From: Alisma plantago-aquatica
Taxonomy: Eukaryota; Streptophyta; Magnoliopsida; Alismatales; Alismataceae
DNA: 64,000 bases
Assembly: GCA_963693085.1 (NCBI GenBank)
Contig: OY856413.1
Span: forward strand, 746,329,056-746,393,055
Direction of reading: 5' to 3'
Each line of letters opens with the position of its first letter. The first letter of the stretch is position 1. Under the pieces are notes generated by a model. It was not told where the DNA came from. It worked only from the letters and a program-made list of their open reading frames with translations, and ran no database searches. The position numbers and the translations under genes were made by a program. Shown here one piece after another: positions 1-11,454 of the stretch.

Positions 1-1579
1 GGATGTATTTAATAGACTTAGTTGATACTAGTAATCAAAGTCTAACTTAATTGCATAAATATGATGAAAAATATCTAATTAGAGATATATGTGCATAATT
101 TGTGTAGTTAGGGTTTCATGTTTTTAATAGTGCATTAAAGGGGTTAAAAACCCTAATTCAGGTAGTTATGAGATTTAATGAATTTAAGAATCAATCTAGA
201 AGGCATGAAAATAGTGTTATTGGCTAATTGTGGATAAATACCCTTCATTTGGTAATTAGGGTTTCCTAGTTGATAAAAGTGGAATTAGTGATAAATAGGG
301 ATCATATGTGAATTGGACTATAATCATTAATGAAATATGAGTTGTTAATTCAAAAAGAACTCAAACATGATAAGTGGGCTTAACGATCTTAACACGACTT
401 AAAAGAATAAAGATGGTAGTTTTGGTGTAAAAGAGATATAGTAGATTTAATTGACATTCAATCGTGCCTATGATGTTGAAATTAGGGTTGTCGACCAAAA
501 GAGCATTAAAAGTAATAAATGCATTATGGAGGCTAAAACCCTAATAAAACCCTAAAGTTGGCCTAGAAATCCTAAAGTGGAATCCAAGTCGATCTTGAGA
601 ATGTTTTGAATAAAACAATGACACTTGGATGTTATGCATTAATTTCAGGATATTGTTGATTGCTTGATTGATTGTTCTTGAATATTCTTTCTTGGACATC
701 AAGTTACTCTGGATCAGGTATGTGGTTACGCTTATGAATATCTCGAATTAGTTTTTTGAGGTTTACTGAAGTTTTTCATCAATGTCCTAAATTAATTATT
801 GGATGATTTTAATTCATGCAAACTATGATGTGAATATGACTATCACATAATATGTGTGCCTACTAGCTCAGATCCTGGTCCCCTCTGTGGCTTAATAGTT
901 GACCTAGTACATGGCTACCTATGGGGTAGGTCCATCAGGTCATTGGATGACTTAGTACATGGCTACCAATGGGGTAGGTCCATCAAGTCACATTGACTTA
1001 GATATTGGGCTACCTTCAGGTAGTGCCATGCGACTCTATTACCCTATGTATTGGCTACCTATAAGGTAGGACCATGGGGGTAAGAATCTACCTAAAGAGA
1101 TGTAGTATGCAAGTCCAGTGCATGGACAACACAGAGTTGGGAGATAGGTAAGGATTGAGTATTATGGCTTAAAACGTAATCTTGGTTGTTAAATGATTAA
1201 TTGAATGATTACGTTGTTATTATATTTACATGATTATTGTTTCCCCCACATACCAGCTTCTTGCTGACTGATGTTTTGTTTGTCGGCGTTTTAGGTACAA
1301 ATGAAAAGAACAAACAGTAAAGTGGCATATGCAGAATTAAATGAGAATTAACATGCACATGAGGATTAGTTACATTGGTATCTTCATGGATAGAAGTTTA
1401 GAAATCCTAGTTTTTAAAAGGTAAGCAAACTTTTATTTTATACAAATTTTCAGTTTAGTTGGTAAAGTTTATTAATTGTTATTGATTATTTATCAAACCT
1501 TTGATCCGAGTTATTGGTTAACGGCTCTGACCTTTCGGTCTCCCTTAATTGGGGGTTATCAGGAGGCGGGGTCGTAACA
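1..1579 (+). repeat. Right part of an LTR of a gypsy-type element (element Z), cut by the window start
   Basis: The segment has no ORF and ends in ..GGGGTCGTAACA, a typical LTR terminus with CA at the end. Immediately after it, at 1580, sequence matching the LTR of element A resumes in mid-LTR (compare 8587 onward). The likely reading is that Z inserted into the 5' LTR of A. Positions 901-1060 hold short tandem units around CTAGTACATGGCTACC and GGGGTAGGTCCATCA, a layout seen in the middle of long chromovirus LTRs. The rest of Z and the other half of its target duplication must lie before the window. Whether this is a solo LTR or the 3' LTR of a full element cannot be seen. Confidence 0.6.
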
Positions 1580-3429
1580 AATATATTGTTTCCCTCACAA
1601 ATAAAAAAACCCACAAGATAATTTGATACACAAATTCATTTTCTTGGACTAAAAGTTACTTAAGGGCCAAGTATCACCTAATGTGGAAAAATATAAATAT
1701 ATATATGTCTTTATTAAAGGAAAATAGGAAATAAGCCAAGAAAGAGAAATAAAATATTTAATGTTCTCAAATTGGAAAACTCATTGAAATTCATAATCTA
1801 GAAATAAAAATAACACTTTGGGCAAGTTTTCAACTAATTTGGATGATATTTGGAAAAGGTGAAAAAGTAGGAGAGAGAAAGTGTATAGAACCTTCATTTT
1901 GAGAATAAATTAAATAAATGGCACAAACATGATCAAATAATGGAAAGTTGTGAGGTGGGCCACTGACTTGGCTCATTGTGATTGGGCCAAGCAGTGGGCC
2001 CAACCCCACCCTCTCGCTCTCTCTGTCCTTTGGAATCGAAAATCAATTTTTCTCATTTTCCTATTGGTCAATTTTAGGAAATTCATATCTATTAATTCCT
2101 TGGGCCAAATTAAAAGTAAAATATGTTCTAGACTCAAAAAAGATGATCTGTCTAATAAAAATAATTTTGACGCATGGCTTTGAGTTTTTCAAATAAGTGT
2201 TTTTGGGAATGAATTAATTAAGTAAAATCACTAAAAATACCCCTAAAAGTCCATATCTCTAAAATACCTAAAATTATATGTTATTTTGATCAGAAAACCC
2301 TAACTAGAATAGTGGTGATGTTTTCAGGATCTAAATTGATGGTTTGTAGAAAAATTTGGTAACTTTAGGGTTTTTAAGTCTTTATTGCATATGCATAATT
2401 ATCATACATGAACATGGTTATAATATTAGGACAAGTGGGCTCTGATCTTGCTTAGGGTTTTGGAAAGTGGTCTATAGGGCTTTAAGGAAGAGGTATGTGC
2501 ATCTAACACCTTAGTTGGGATATTTATGCCATAACCTAATATTCCCTAATGAGGCTTAATTGAATCTAATTCTTGAAACCCTTATTTCTTGTGCCACAAA
2601 TTAGATCATAGTTTCCTTATTGTTTGGGTTTTAAACCCCACTGCCATGCTTATTGATTCATATGATTAATCTTGCCATGACTACTTTTTCTAGCATGTAG
2701 ATTTATGTTCTATTTAATGTTAAGTAGTGGTACTTATGTACAACCACCCACAGAGGGCATGTATTTATTCTCCATGGGGAATGTTTTTATTCTCCCCATA
2801 TTATTGTAGGTGAATGGGAATGTCTTATTCTCCCCTCACCTAAGGTTAGAGGTCTGGTAGGTTCCTCAACCCTACTTAGTTAGGTACACATAATTATCTT
2901 ACATGCAACCCCTTTTAATATAATTGTTAATTGCAAGTTTCTTTTGATATAGCCTCATACTCTTGTTATCTTTATCTTATGATGAACTTTAGCCTATATT
3001 TACTTACTTTACTTATCTTGTTATTATTGACTAGTTTTGTGACACAAACCTTTTTCTTCCTTTTCCTCTTGTTGGGTGCTTTCCCAACCACCCAGGTACT
3101 AGTGTTAAGCAAGGAGAAGGTCAAGTTTGAAGGAAGCTTTCTCAGGAGTATATCTCAAGCTCTTTGGAAGGCTGACTAGGTTGCTATAGCTAGATCTTTT
3201 TCTCTTATCTTTTCTTTTGGGAACAAACTTGTAGTGAACAATGAAAGCCATGTAATAGGTTTAGTATGTTTATTTTTGCTACTATTGAAATTTTATAATG
3301 TATCTAAAATCATGCTTATTTATTTGGAATATTATGCAAGCATCCCAAATTCTCTCTTTTTTGTGAAAAGTGTGGATGTTTTGTATTTCCTTTTGAATTT
3401 AATTAAAGAGGTGATCTCGCCACTTTACA
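1580..3429 (+). repeat. 5' LTR of element A, missing its start and about 1.05 kb of its middle
   Basis: It aligns with the 3' LTR (8240-11454). 1580-1943 matches about 8586-8948, and 1955-3429 matches about 9993-11454. The 3' copy has about 1,045 bp between these blocks (roughly 8948-9992) that the 5' copy lacks. That missing block contains the only good TATA box of the LTR (9562), so this copy has probably lost its promoter. The LTR ends ..TTTACA three bases before the primer binding site. Confidence 0.85.
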
Positions 3430-3432
3430 ACA

Positions 3433-3444
3433 TGGTATCAGAGC
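3433..3444 (+). other. Primer binding site of element A (initiator Met tRNA)
   Basis: TGGTATCAGAGC is the standard complement of the 3' end of plant initiator tRNA-Met. It lies three bases after the 5' LTR end and fixes the strand of the element. Confidence 0.95.
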
Positions 3445-3745
3445 CTTTAGGAAACTATTAGGGCATGGAGTGGAAGTAAGGGTGTCTAGAAAGGAATAGG
3501 GTTTCAGGGGCTGGCAATATTTTCTTCCGTGCCACTAGCGTAGTTTATGAGGACTCCTGTGCCCATATGATACCTTCCTGGACTGAGCTGATACGAACTA
3601 CCCAAAATAGTATGCTTTTAGGAAATAGCATCCTACATATCCTTTTCTCATCTCTACTTCTATTCTTTTCTCATCTATGATTCTATACTCCTGGGAACCT
3701 AATATGTTAACCCTATCTTTCAGGAGGGGTGACTTGTTTGACAAC

Positions 3746-4710
3746 ATGAACCAGGATAAGGACTCAAACCCTAATGATCCCAACACTCCTCTAACTCCTG
3801 TGGTCAACCATACTACTCCGAGTACCCCTTCCTTCACACTGGATCAAGATTTGGCAATGTTGCACCAGGTGTTGTCTTCCACCCTGATGGGGTAGCTCAA
3901 CACAATGGCCACCAACATCAACAAGTTGAGGGAGTTCACCCTCATCGGCTTCATAAAGATGCAGCCACCCTACTTCAAGTGTGAGAGTGAACCCAACATG
4001 GTGGACAAAGTCGATGATTGGGTGTTGGACTTGGATTGGACCTTTGAGGGCATGGCATGCCCTCCTCACCAAAAGATTTAGTTCACGGCTTTTGTGCTAG
4101 ATGGCCCGGCACGCGTCAGGTAGAATAGTGTCGCCCGCACTCGGGACACCTCTACCATGGAGTGGGAGCAGTTTCTAAAGCTCTTCAGGGAGAAGTACAT
4201 CTACCCCACCTTCCTGAGAAAGGAGACCGAGTTCTACATCCCCAGGCAGGGAAGCATGAGTGTGTCCAACTACGTGCAATGATTCCTACTGTTGGAGTGT
4301 TACACCACTAATCTTGGAGCTGATAGAAGGGAAACTTTGTTTTTGGAGGCCCTAAACTACCAGGTGGGCTGAAGTCTTGTCCCACAGCTTCCACTCACCT
4401 TTTAACAAATGGTGGATAAGGCCCTGGCCATCGAATTCTATCCAGGATTCCAAGTTTCTAGACACGGTAATGGCTACAACAATAAGAGGAAGAATCAGAA
4501 CCAGAATGAGAATCGTAGATGTGACTGGTGCAACAGGTGCTCTCATCACCACCCTCCATGGAGATGCCCTATCGAGAATGCACCTACTCATAAAGACAAC
4601 CGACCTCCACCGACCTATCATGAATGAGGCCAAGTTGGCACATCTGACCATTTTGCCATCATTTTTAGTAGGGACAGAACAATGCTCAGCAGAACAATGC
4701 CCATCAGCTA
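3746..4710 (+). pseudogene. gag: gag of element A (broken)
   Basis: Capsid-type polyprotein of a gypsy element, which would package the RNA in the cytoplasmic particle. The first ATG that fits is at 3746. The frame is interrupted by stops near 3893, 4079, 4121 and 4280. The recognisable core reads MQPPYFKC, then DKVDDWVLDLDW, then a segment with FLRKETEFY and MSVSNYV, matching the retrotransposon gag core. A zinc knuckle remnant lies at 4520-4567: Cys, Cys and final Cys are present but spacing before the last Cys is too long for a normal CX2CX4HX4C. Basic, Asn/Arg-rich sequence surrounds it. Not functional. Confidence 0.8.
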
Positions 4711-4785
4711 CAATAGCCAAGGCAGAATCTACTACTGCGGAATAACAACAACAACAATAGCAACCAGAACTCGAGGTGACCGCCA

Positions 4786-5145
4786 TTGGAAAGGCAGAAT
4801 GGGAGAGTGTCCTCTCTCAATGATGAGGAAGAAGGTGAAGACAATGAAGTTATTGAAGGTATCTTGCACCTTAATATGCATCCTTTAAAGGCACTATTTG
4901 ATTCTGGCTCATCTAATACCTTCATATCCTGTCAGTTGGCTTTGATGTTAGAAATAGAATCTAAATTTATGGATCATGTATTAGATGTAAAAATCCCTAG
5001 TAGTAAGATCTGCTCTTCGTACCTCCAAACTCCGACCATGGACCTCTATATATCTGGAATAATGTTTCCCATGGATTTCTTCTTGCTTGATATGACTGCC
5101 TTTGATGTCATCCTGGGATTGGATTGGTTGAAGAGGTATAAATAA
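4786..5145 (+). pseudogene. pro: Aspartic protease domain of element A
   Basis: Retroviral-type aspartic protease that would cleave the polyprotein. The active-site triad DSG is present in LFDSGSSNTFIS (codons from about 4897), and the second conserved block FDVILGLDWL lies near the end. The usual THSF after the triad reads SNTF. An in-frame stop at 5143-5145 separates it from RT. It is in a different frame from much of gag, so frame slips have accumulated. Confidence 0.8.
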
Positions 5146-5271
5146 TTTTTGTTTTGTGAAGAATCCAAGGTTAGTTTGTTTTATCTTGTTGAGGGGAGAA
5201 TGTGTGTTAAGGGTAGGAAGTGAGAGGAGAGACAATTTGTTATCTCTGCCATCAAAGTTGAAAAGCTTGTC

Positions 5272-6130
5272 TTGCAAGGGTGTAGAGATTTCTTCGCCTC
5301 TATAGTCCTCGATGCTACACCACCTACTCTCGACCACATAGCTATGGTGAAGGACTTCCCAGATGTCTTTCCCGAGGAATTACTCAGGTTACCACCAACT
5401 CGTGAGGTGGATTTCTCCATCAAGCTTGTACCTGGAACTTCGCCAATATCGAAGTTGCCTTACCGCTTGGCCCCTGTCAAGCTGATCGAGTTGAAGAAGC
5501 AGCATGAAGAGCTTCTCGACATGGGCTTCATTTGCCCCAGTGTTTCACCATGGGGAGACCTTGTCCTATTTGTGAAGAAGAAGGATGGTTCGATGTAGAT
5601 GTGTATGGACTACCACATGCTTAACCAAGTGACGGAGAAGAACTATTATCCTTTACCTCAGATCGACAACCTATTCGATTAGCTGATGTCATCCATTGTA
5701 TTCTCCAAGATGGATCTGCGGAGTGGCTATTACCAGATGCACATGAAGGATGATGATTCCCAAAGATGGCATTCAAAACTTGATATGGCCATTACAAATT
5801 CATGGCCATGCCTTTTGGTTTGACAAATGCCCCGACTGCCTTCATGGACTTGATGAACCGAGTGTTCTGCCCATACCTTGACAAGTTTGTGGTGGTGTTT
5901 ATCGACGATGTTTTGGTTTATTCTGAGACGTTAGAACAATAGCGAAAGCATCTGCAAATTGTACTGAACACACTGTGAGAAAATAAACTCTATGTAAAAT
6001 TCCTAAAGTGTGAGTTCTGGATAAAGGAAGTCATGTTTCTGGGTCACTTAATTTCTATCAAACATATAGTTGTTAATCCTACAAAGGTAGAAGCGGTGAC
6101 AAAGTGGAAGGCTCCGAATTCCTCGATTTA
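5272..6130 (+). pseudogene. RT: Reverse transcriptase domain of element A
   Basis: RT of Ty3/gypsy type. Conserved blocks in order: DFPDVFPEEL (about 5354), [23 protein letters not shown] (ends at a stop, 5596), NYYPLPQIDNLFD (followed by a stop), FSKMDLRSGYYQMHMKD, then [15 protein letters not shown] and the catalytic [10 protein letters not shown] at 5895-5924. The catalytic box is in a different frame from the N-terminal part, so there is a frameshift between about 5750 and 5815. Further stops follow near 5940 and 5978. Confidence 0.88.
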
Positions 6131-6239
6131 GCCAGTTACTATCAGAGGTTTATCAAGATCTTCTCTGAATTGGCCTTTCCTTTGACCAAGATGACATGAA
6201 AGGAGGTCAAGTTTTGATGGACACCTGAGTGTGAGAATA

Positions 6240-6670
6240 GTTTCCAGAAGCTGAAGGAGTGTTTGACTTCTGCTCTTGTACGTGCTTTGTCTGTTGAAAG
6301 CATACCCTATGCCATCTACACCGACTCATTCAAACAAGGCTTAGGGTGTGTCTTGATGCAATAAAGAAAGGTGATCGCCTATGCTTCTCACTAATTGAAA
6401 CCTAACAAAGATAATAGTCATATGCATCATTTGGAGCTTGCTACTATAGTTCATGCTCTGAAGATCTGGTGACACTATCTTTATGGCAAAAAGTTTGAAG
6501 TGTTCTCTGATCATAAGAGTCTGAGATACATGTTGACTCAGAGGGATCTGAATCTGCAACAATGTAGATGGATGGAATATCTAAAAGATTATGAATTCAC
6601 CATCACCTATCATCTCGGTAAAGAAAACGTTGTAGTTGATGCTTTAAGACAGAAGAAGGATATTGTTTGT
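6240..6670 (+). pseudogene. RH: RNase H domain of element A
   Basis: Gypsy RNase H, which would remove the RNA strand during cDNA synthesis. Visible blocks: IYTDSFKQGLGCVLMQ from about 6314 (first catalytic Asp in TDS), HHLELATIVHALKIW, FSDHKSLRYMLTQRDLNLQQ and RWMEYLKDYEFTITYHLGK, ending at VVDALR. At least three internal stops (near 6361, 6394 and 6469) break it. The longest open part starts at 6500. Confidence 0.85.
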
Positions 6671-6949
6671 GCTGCTCTGAGATGCTTAGTGTGGGAAAAT
6701 ATTGAACATGTGACTAGTTGTCAACCTAAACATGTCAATTCAGTGGATGAAGACAAGTTGTGTGTTCATATGGCTAGCTTTACTATTACACTGACCTGGA
6801 TCTCGGAAGTCATTGCTATACAGTTGGAAAGTTATGAGCTAGAAGAGATGAAGGCCTGGACCGAGAAACCACAATTTGACTTCTCTATCAGAGTGGATGG
6901 TGTTGTCCTCTTCAGACAAAGGTTGTGGATTCCCGACATAGGTGATCTG

Positions 6950-7948
6950 AGATAGAAGATTCTAATTGAAGCTCATGGGTCCAAGTACACTATTCATCCT
7001 GGCACAAAAAAAGTGTATAAGGACTTACAGCGAAGTGTCTGGTGGAAGAACATGAAGAATAATATAGTTCTGTTTGTTGAAAAGTGTTTGGCATGTCAGC
7101 AAGTCAAGATCGAACATCAATGACTTGGTGGTCTTCTTCATCCTCTTGAAGTTCTAGAATGGAAATGGGAGAAGATCACAATGGATTTTGTTACTGGTTT
7201 CCCTAAGTCCAAGAATGGTGATGATTTTGTTTGGGTGGTAATTGATTGGCTTACAAAATATGCTCATTTCTTGCCTTTCAAAACTACATATAAAGTTGAT
7301 GAGGTGGCTCATTTATATGTGGACTGGATAGTTCGTCTGCATGGTGTGCCTGCTGTGATAGTTTCTAATCGAGACCCAAAATTCACTTCTCATTTATGGG
7401 GTCAGATTCAGGAAGAGATGGGTATTGATTTGTGTTTCAGTACAGCTTACCACCTGCAAACCACTGGTTAGTCTGAGAGAACATTTCAGATTCTAGAGGA
7501 CTTGCTAAGTGCTTGTGTGATGGATTGGGGTGGTGCATGGGATCGGTATCTACCATTAGCATAGTTTGCTTACAACAACAACTACCAAGTCAGTATTGGT
7601 ATGCCACCTTTTGAAGCTCTCTATGGTAGACCTTGTCATTCACCTTTGCATTGGGATGATGTTGGTAAACGGTCCCTGGTGAAGACGGGTGTCATGCAGA
7701 TGATGCTCAAGAAGGTACAGTTGATAAAGAAATGGATAAAAGTTGCTCAAGACTGACAGAAGATGTATGCTGATAATAAGATGTCTGATGTTATCGTCTT
7801 AGTGGGTGACTATGCATTTCTGAAGATCAAGCCTATACGTTCTACTGAGAGATCTAAAGTAAAAGGCAAGTTGAGTCCCTGCTATGTTGGACCATTTGAG
7901 ATCTTAGATAAAGTTGGATATGTTTCATACCACTTATCCTTGTCATAA
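6950..7948 (+). pseudogene. INT: Integrase domain of element A
   Basis: Retroviral-type integrase. The N-terminal zinc motif is visible: two His in EAHGSKYTIHPG, then CLACQQVK at about 7087-7110. The catalytic core follows: first Asp in MDFVTGFPKS (7183), second Asp in SNRDPKFTSH (about 7371), and Glu in SERTFQILE just after a stop at 7469. Downstream are FAYNNNYQ, PFEALYGRPCHSPLHW and the KLSPCYVGPFEI block near 7868 that precedes the chromodomain. At least four stops or frame changes. Confidence 0.88.
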
Positions 7949-7949
7949 T

Positions 7950-8202
7950 GTGTTCCATGTCTCTGTGCTAAGGAAGTATGTGAAAGATCCTTCTCATGTA
8001 CTCAAGATTGAGCCTGTGGAGATTCATGAGAATATAACCTATGAAGAGCTACCTGTGAAGATCCTTGACTCCTGAGTGAAATAGTTGAAGTACAAGGAGA
8101 TAAAGTGGGTGTAGGTTTTGTAGAGATATCATGGTTTGAAAGAAACCACTTGGGAGTTGAGAGATGAGATGTTACTCACTCACACTTCCCTTTTTGTTTG
8201 AG
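7950..8202 (+). pseudogene. Chromodomain at the C terminus of element A integrase
   Basis: After the conserved NVFHVSVLRKYV block comes a sequence ending in YHGLKETTWELRDEM, the pattern of a chromoviral chromodomain that would guide integration to marked chromatin. Stops occur near 8074, 8083 and 8114. The coding region ends in TTTGAGATTTCGGGGACGAA, a tail conserved at this spot in Tekay-type elements. Confidence 0.75.
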
Positions 8203-8224
8203 ATTTCGGGGACGAAATCCTTTT

Positions 8225-8239
8225 TAAGGGGTGGAGTGT
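8225..8239 (+). other. Polypurine tract of element A
   Basis: AAGGGGTGGAGTGT lies directly before the TGTAACA start of the 3' LTR and would prime plus-strand DNA synthesis. Confidence 0.85.
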
Positions 8240-11200
8240 TGTAACATACTGAAATCCACTATGTATCTCTTTGTACTCTTTCTCAATAAGATTTGTTCTT
8301 CATTTTCATCTCGTATGTCTTTGGAGTTGAATTAGTGGAACTATGATGGTTATTGGATAAATATTTCCCATATATTCTAAATAGGGGGTTTTATGCACAA
8401 ATACCACAGTAGAAATCTAAGTAATGGGTCTGATATGCAAATGTCCACTTAAGTAATAAAAATAATGATGGAATTCGTGCTAGAACTTTTTAGGACATTT
8501 TAGAATGTGAAAAATAAAATAAAACCCCAAAATATACATAAAGGAGATGATAAATGCTATAAGTGGATAAAAGGAGATAATGTGGAATATATTGTTTCCC
8601 TCATAGATAGAAAACCCATGAGATAATTTGATACACAAATTTGTTTTCTTGGACTAAAAGTTACTTAAGGGCCAAGTATCACCCAATGTGGAAAAATATA
8701 AATATATATGCCTTTATTAAAGGAAAATTAGAAATAAGCCAAGAAAGAGAAATAAAATATTTAATGTTCTCAAATTGGAAAACTTGTTGAAATTCAGAAT
8801 CTAGAAATAAAAATAAGCTTTTGGGCAAGTTTTCAACTAATTTGGATGATATTTAGATAAGGTGAAAAAGTAGGAGAGAGAAATTGTGTAGAACCTTCAT
8901 TTTGAAAAACTAATTAAATAAATGGCACAAACATGATCATATAATGGCAAAATCGAATCTAAGACATAAATTGGGAAACATAGGTGAAATATGGTCATAT
9001 TTGGATAATCATAGAGTCATAAATGAAGGAGGAAATAGAAAATGAGTTTTGAATTATTTAACCCATTAAATCCTCAAAATGCAAAAATAATTCCATATTT
9101 GGATTCTACACCTAAAAATTAGTCAGGGTGTCAATTTTTATTAAATTTGGAACGTGTTTGAGCCCTCAAAAGAAGAAAGAAAAATTCATTAGATAATATA
9201 TATGTCACTTTATTCGAATTATAATACAACTGGAAAATATATGTCACGCACCCAATAGGTCTCCTACATGCGTGATATAATGGTTAGGAGAGCCCAAGGA
9301 TCCATTGGACGGTTAGGAGCTTGTCTCCTACCTCAGTCCAGGTTAGGAAATAGGAAAGGAATTTCCAATTTTTTGAATTACAATATCTCCTTCTACACAT
9401 AACCAAATTGAGAAATTTTTGTTGCTTAGGATTCCTCTCGTGATTCCGCACCAGTTTATCCCAAGATTTTTGTGTTTTGATGAATAATCAAGAAACCCCC
9501 AAAGTTTTAGAAGCTTCCTTCTCACCTCATTTTGTAAAACCCTAACCCACACCTCCTTGCCTATAAATACCTACACCTCGAGCGTCCCCATCGCCTTTGC
9601 AACTCAACGCACCCTTCAATTTGACTTTTCAGCACATTTTGACCTCCCGATGAATGGCTGAAGACTCCTGACTTGTCGCGGCTCACCCTCTCACCTCTCT
9701 CCATATCCGGAAAATTCAAAGGTATCATCTAGTTTGGGTTGTCCTCTACTTTATTTTGCATCTTTCACTTTTGAGTTTGGTCGTGTTTTTCATTTTTGCC
9801 AAAACTCCCTAGCTAGTTGTAGCTTCTCTTGGTGCCATGGCATGGGCCAATGAGTTGGGGAAGATAACCCCCCCGGTGTGATTTTACAAATTGCCCTCAC
9901 TTGACCTCTTTATGGCTTTGACTCACGCAAGGACACATTAGTCCTTTTGCCCGGTTTTGCCCACCTTGACCTGGCTTTGACCGGTGCCAGGCTATGAGGC
10001 GGGCCACTAGATTGGCTCATTGTGATTGGGCCAAGCAGTGGGCCCGGACCCACCCTCTCGCTCTCTTAGTCCTTTTGAATCGAAAAATAATTTTTCTTAT
10101 GTTCCTATTGGTCAAATTTTGGAAATTCATATCTATTAATTCCTTGGGCCAAAATTAAAAGTAAAATATGTTCTAGACTCAGAAAAAGATGATCTATCTA
10201 ATAAAAATAATTTTGACTTTTTGAGTTTTTCAAATAAGTGTTTTTGGGAATGAATTAATTAAGTAAAAATCAATAAAAATACCCCTAAAAGTCCATATCT
10301 CTAAAATACATAAAATCATATGTTATTTTGATCAGAAAACCTATGTTCTCAGGACTTAGATTGATGGTTTGTAGAAAAAGTTGGTAGCTTTAGGGTTTTT
10401 AAGTCTTTAATGCATATGCATAATTCTCAAACATGAACATGGCTATGATAATAGGACAAGTGGACTCTGATCTTGCTTAGGGTTTTGGAAAGTGGTTTCT
10501 AGGGTTCTAAGGAATATGTGCATCTAACACCTTAGTTGGGATATTTATTCCATAACCTAATATTCCCTAATGAGGATTCATTGAATCTAACTCTTTTCTT
10601 GAAACCCTAATTTCTTGTGCCTCAAATTCGATCATAGTTTCCTTATTGTTTGGGTTTTAAACCCCACTACTATGCTTATTGATTCATATGATTAATCTTT
10701 CCATGACTACTTTTTCTAGCATGTAGTTTTATGTTCTCTTTAATGTTAAGTGGCGGTACTTATGTACAACCACCCACAGAGGGCATGTATTTATTTGCCC
10801 TGGGGAATGTTTTCATTTTTCCCATATTATTATAGGTGACTGGGAATATCTTATTCTCCCCTCACCTAAGATTATAGGTATGATAGGTTCCTTAATCCTA
10901 CATAGTTAGGTAGACATAATTATCTTACATGCAACCCTTTTTTAATATAATTTTTAATAGCAAGTTTCTTTTGATATAGCCTCATACTCTTGTTATCTTC
11001 ATCTTATGATGAACACCAGCCTATTTTTACTTGCTTTACTTATCTTGTTATTCTTGACTAGTTTTGTGACACATACATTTTTCTTCCTTTTCCCTCTTGC
11101 TGGGTGCTTTCTCAACCACCCAAGTGCTGGTGTTGATCAAGGAGAAGGTCAAGTTTGAAGGAAGCTTTCTCAGGAGTTGATCTCAAGCTTTTTGGAAGAA

Positions 11201-11454
11201 TGACTAGGTTTCTATATCCAGATCCATTTCTCTTATCTTTTCTTTTGGAACAAACATGTAGTGAACAATGAAATCCATGTAATAGGCTTAGTATTTTTAT
11301 TTCTATTGCTATTGACATTTTATAATATATTTGGAATCATGCTTATTTATTTGGAATATTATGAAAGCATTCCAAATTCTCTCTTTTTGTGAAAAGTGTG
11401 GATGTTTTTTATTTCCTTTAAATTTTAGTAAGGAGGTGATCTTACCTCTTTACA
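8240..11454 (+). repeat. 3' LTR of element A (3,215 bp)
   Basis: It starts TGTAACA and ends ..TTTACA, giving the short terminal inverted repeat TGTAA/TTACA. It carries the full length that the 5' copy lacks. Inside are a TATA box (9562), the block with ..CCACCCACAGAGGGCATG at about 10770, and the R/U5 end matching 3429. The two copies differ at many bases, so the insertion is not recent. The next five bases (TAGGG) would be the target duplication, but the other side is outside the window. Confidence 0.9.
9562..9569 (+). promoter_or_regulatory. TATA box of the element A LTR
   Basis: TATAAATA in the context TTGCCTATAAATACCTACAC, followed by a C-rich stretch suitable for a transcription start 30-35 bases on. 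Only the 3' LTR has it; the corresponding part of the 5' LTR is deleted. Confidence 0.65.

Larger units (their letters stand above)
1580..11454 (+). mobile_element. Element A: decayed Ty3/gypsy chromovirus (Tekay/Del-like), full structure except the start of its 5' LTR
   Basis: Order on the + strand: 5' LTR fragment, tRNA-Met primer binding site, gag, protease, RT, RNase H, integrase, chromodomain, polypurine tract, 3' LTR. The domain order (integrase after RNase H) is that of Ty3/gypsy, and the C-terminal chromodomain places it among chromoviruses. LTRs of about 3.2 kb suggest the Tekay/Del lineage; that lineage call is inference. All reading frames carry stops and frameshifts, so it cannot move by itself. 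The first ~350 bp of the 5' LTR are missing because element Z lies there. Confidence 0.9.
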
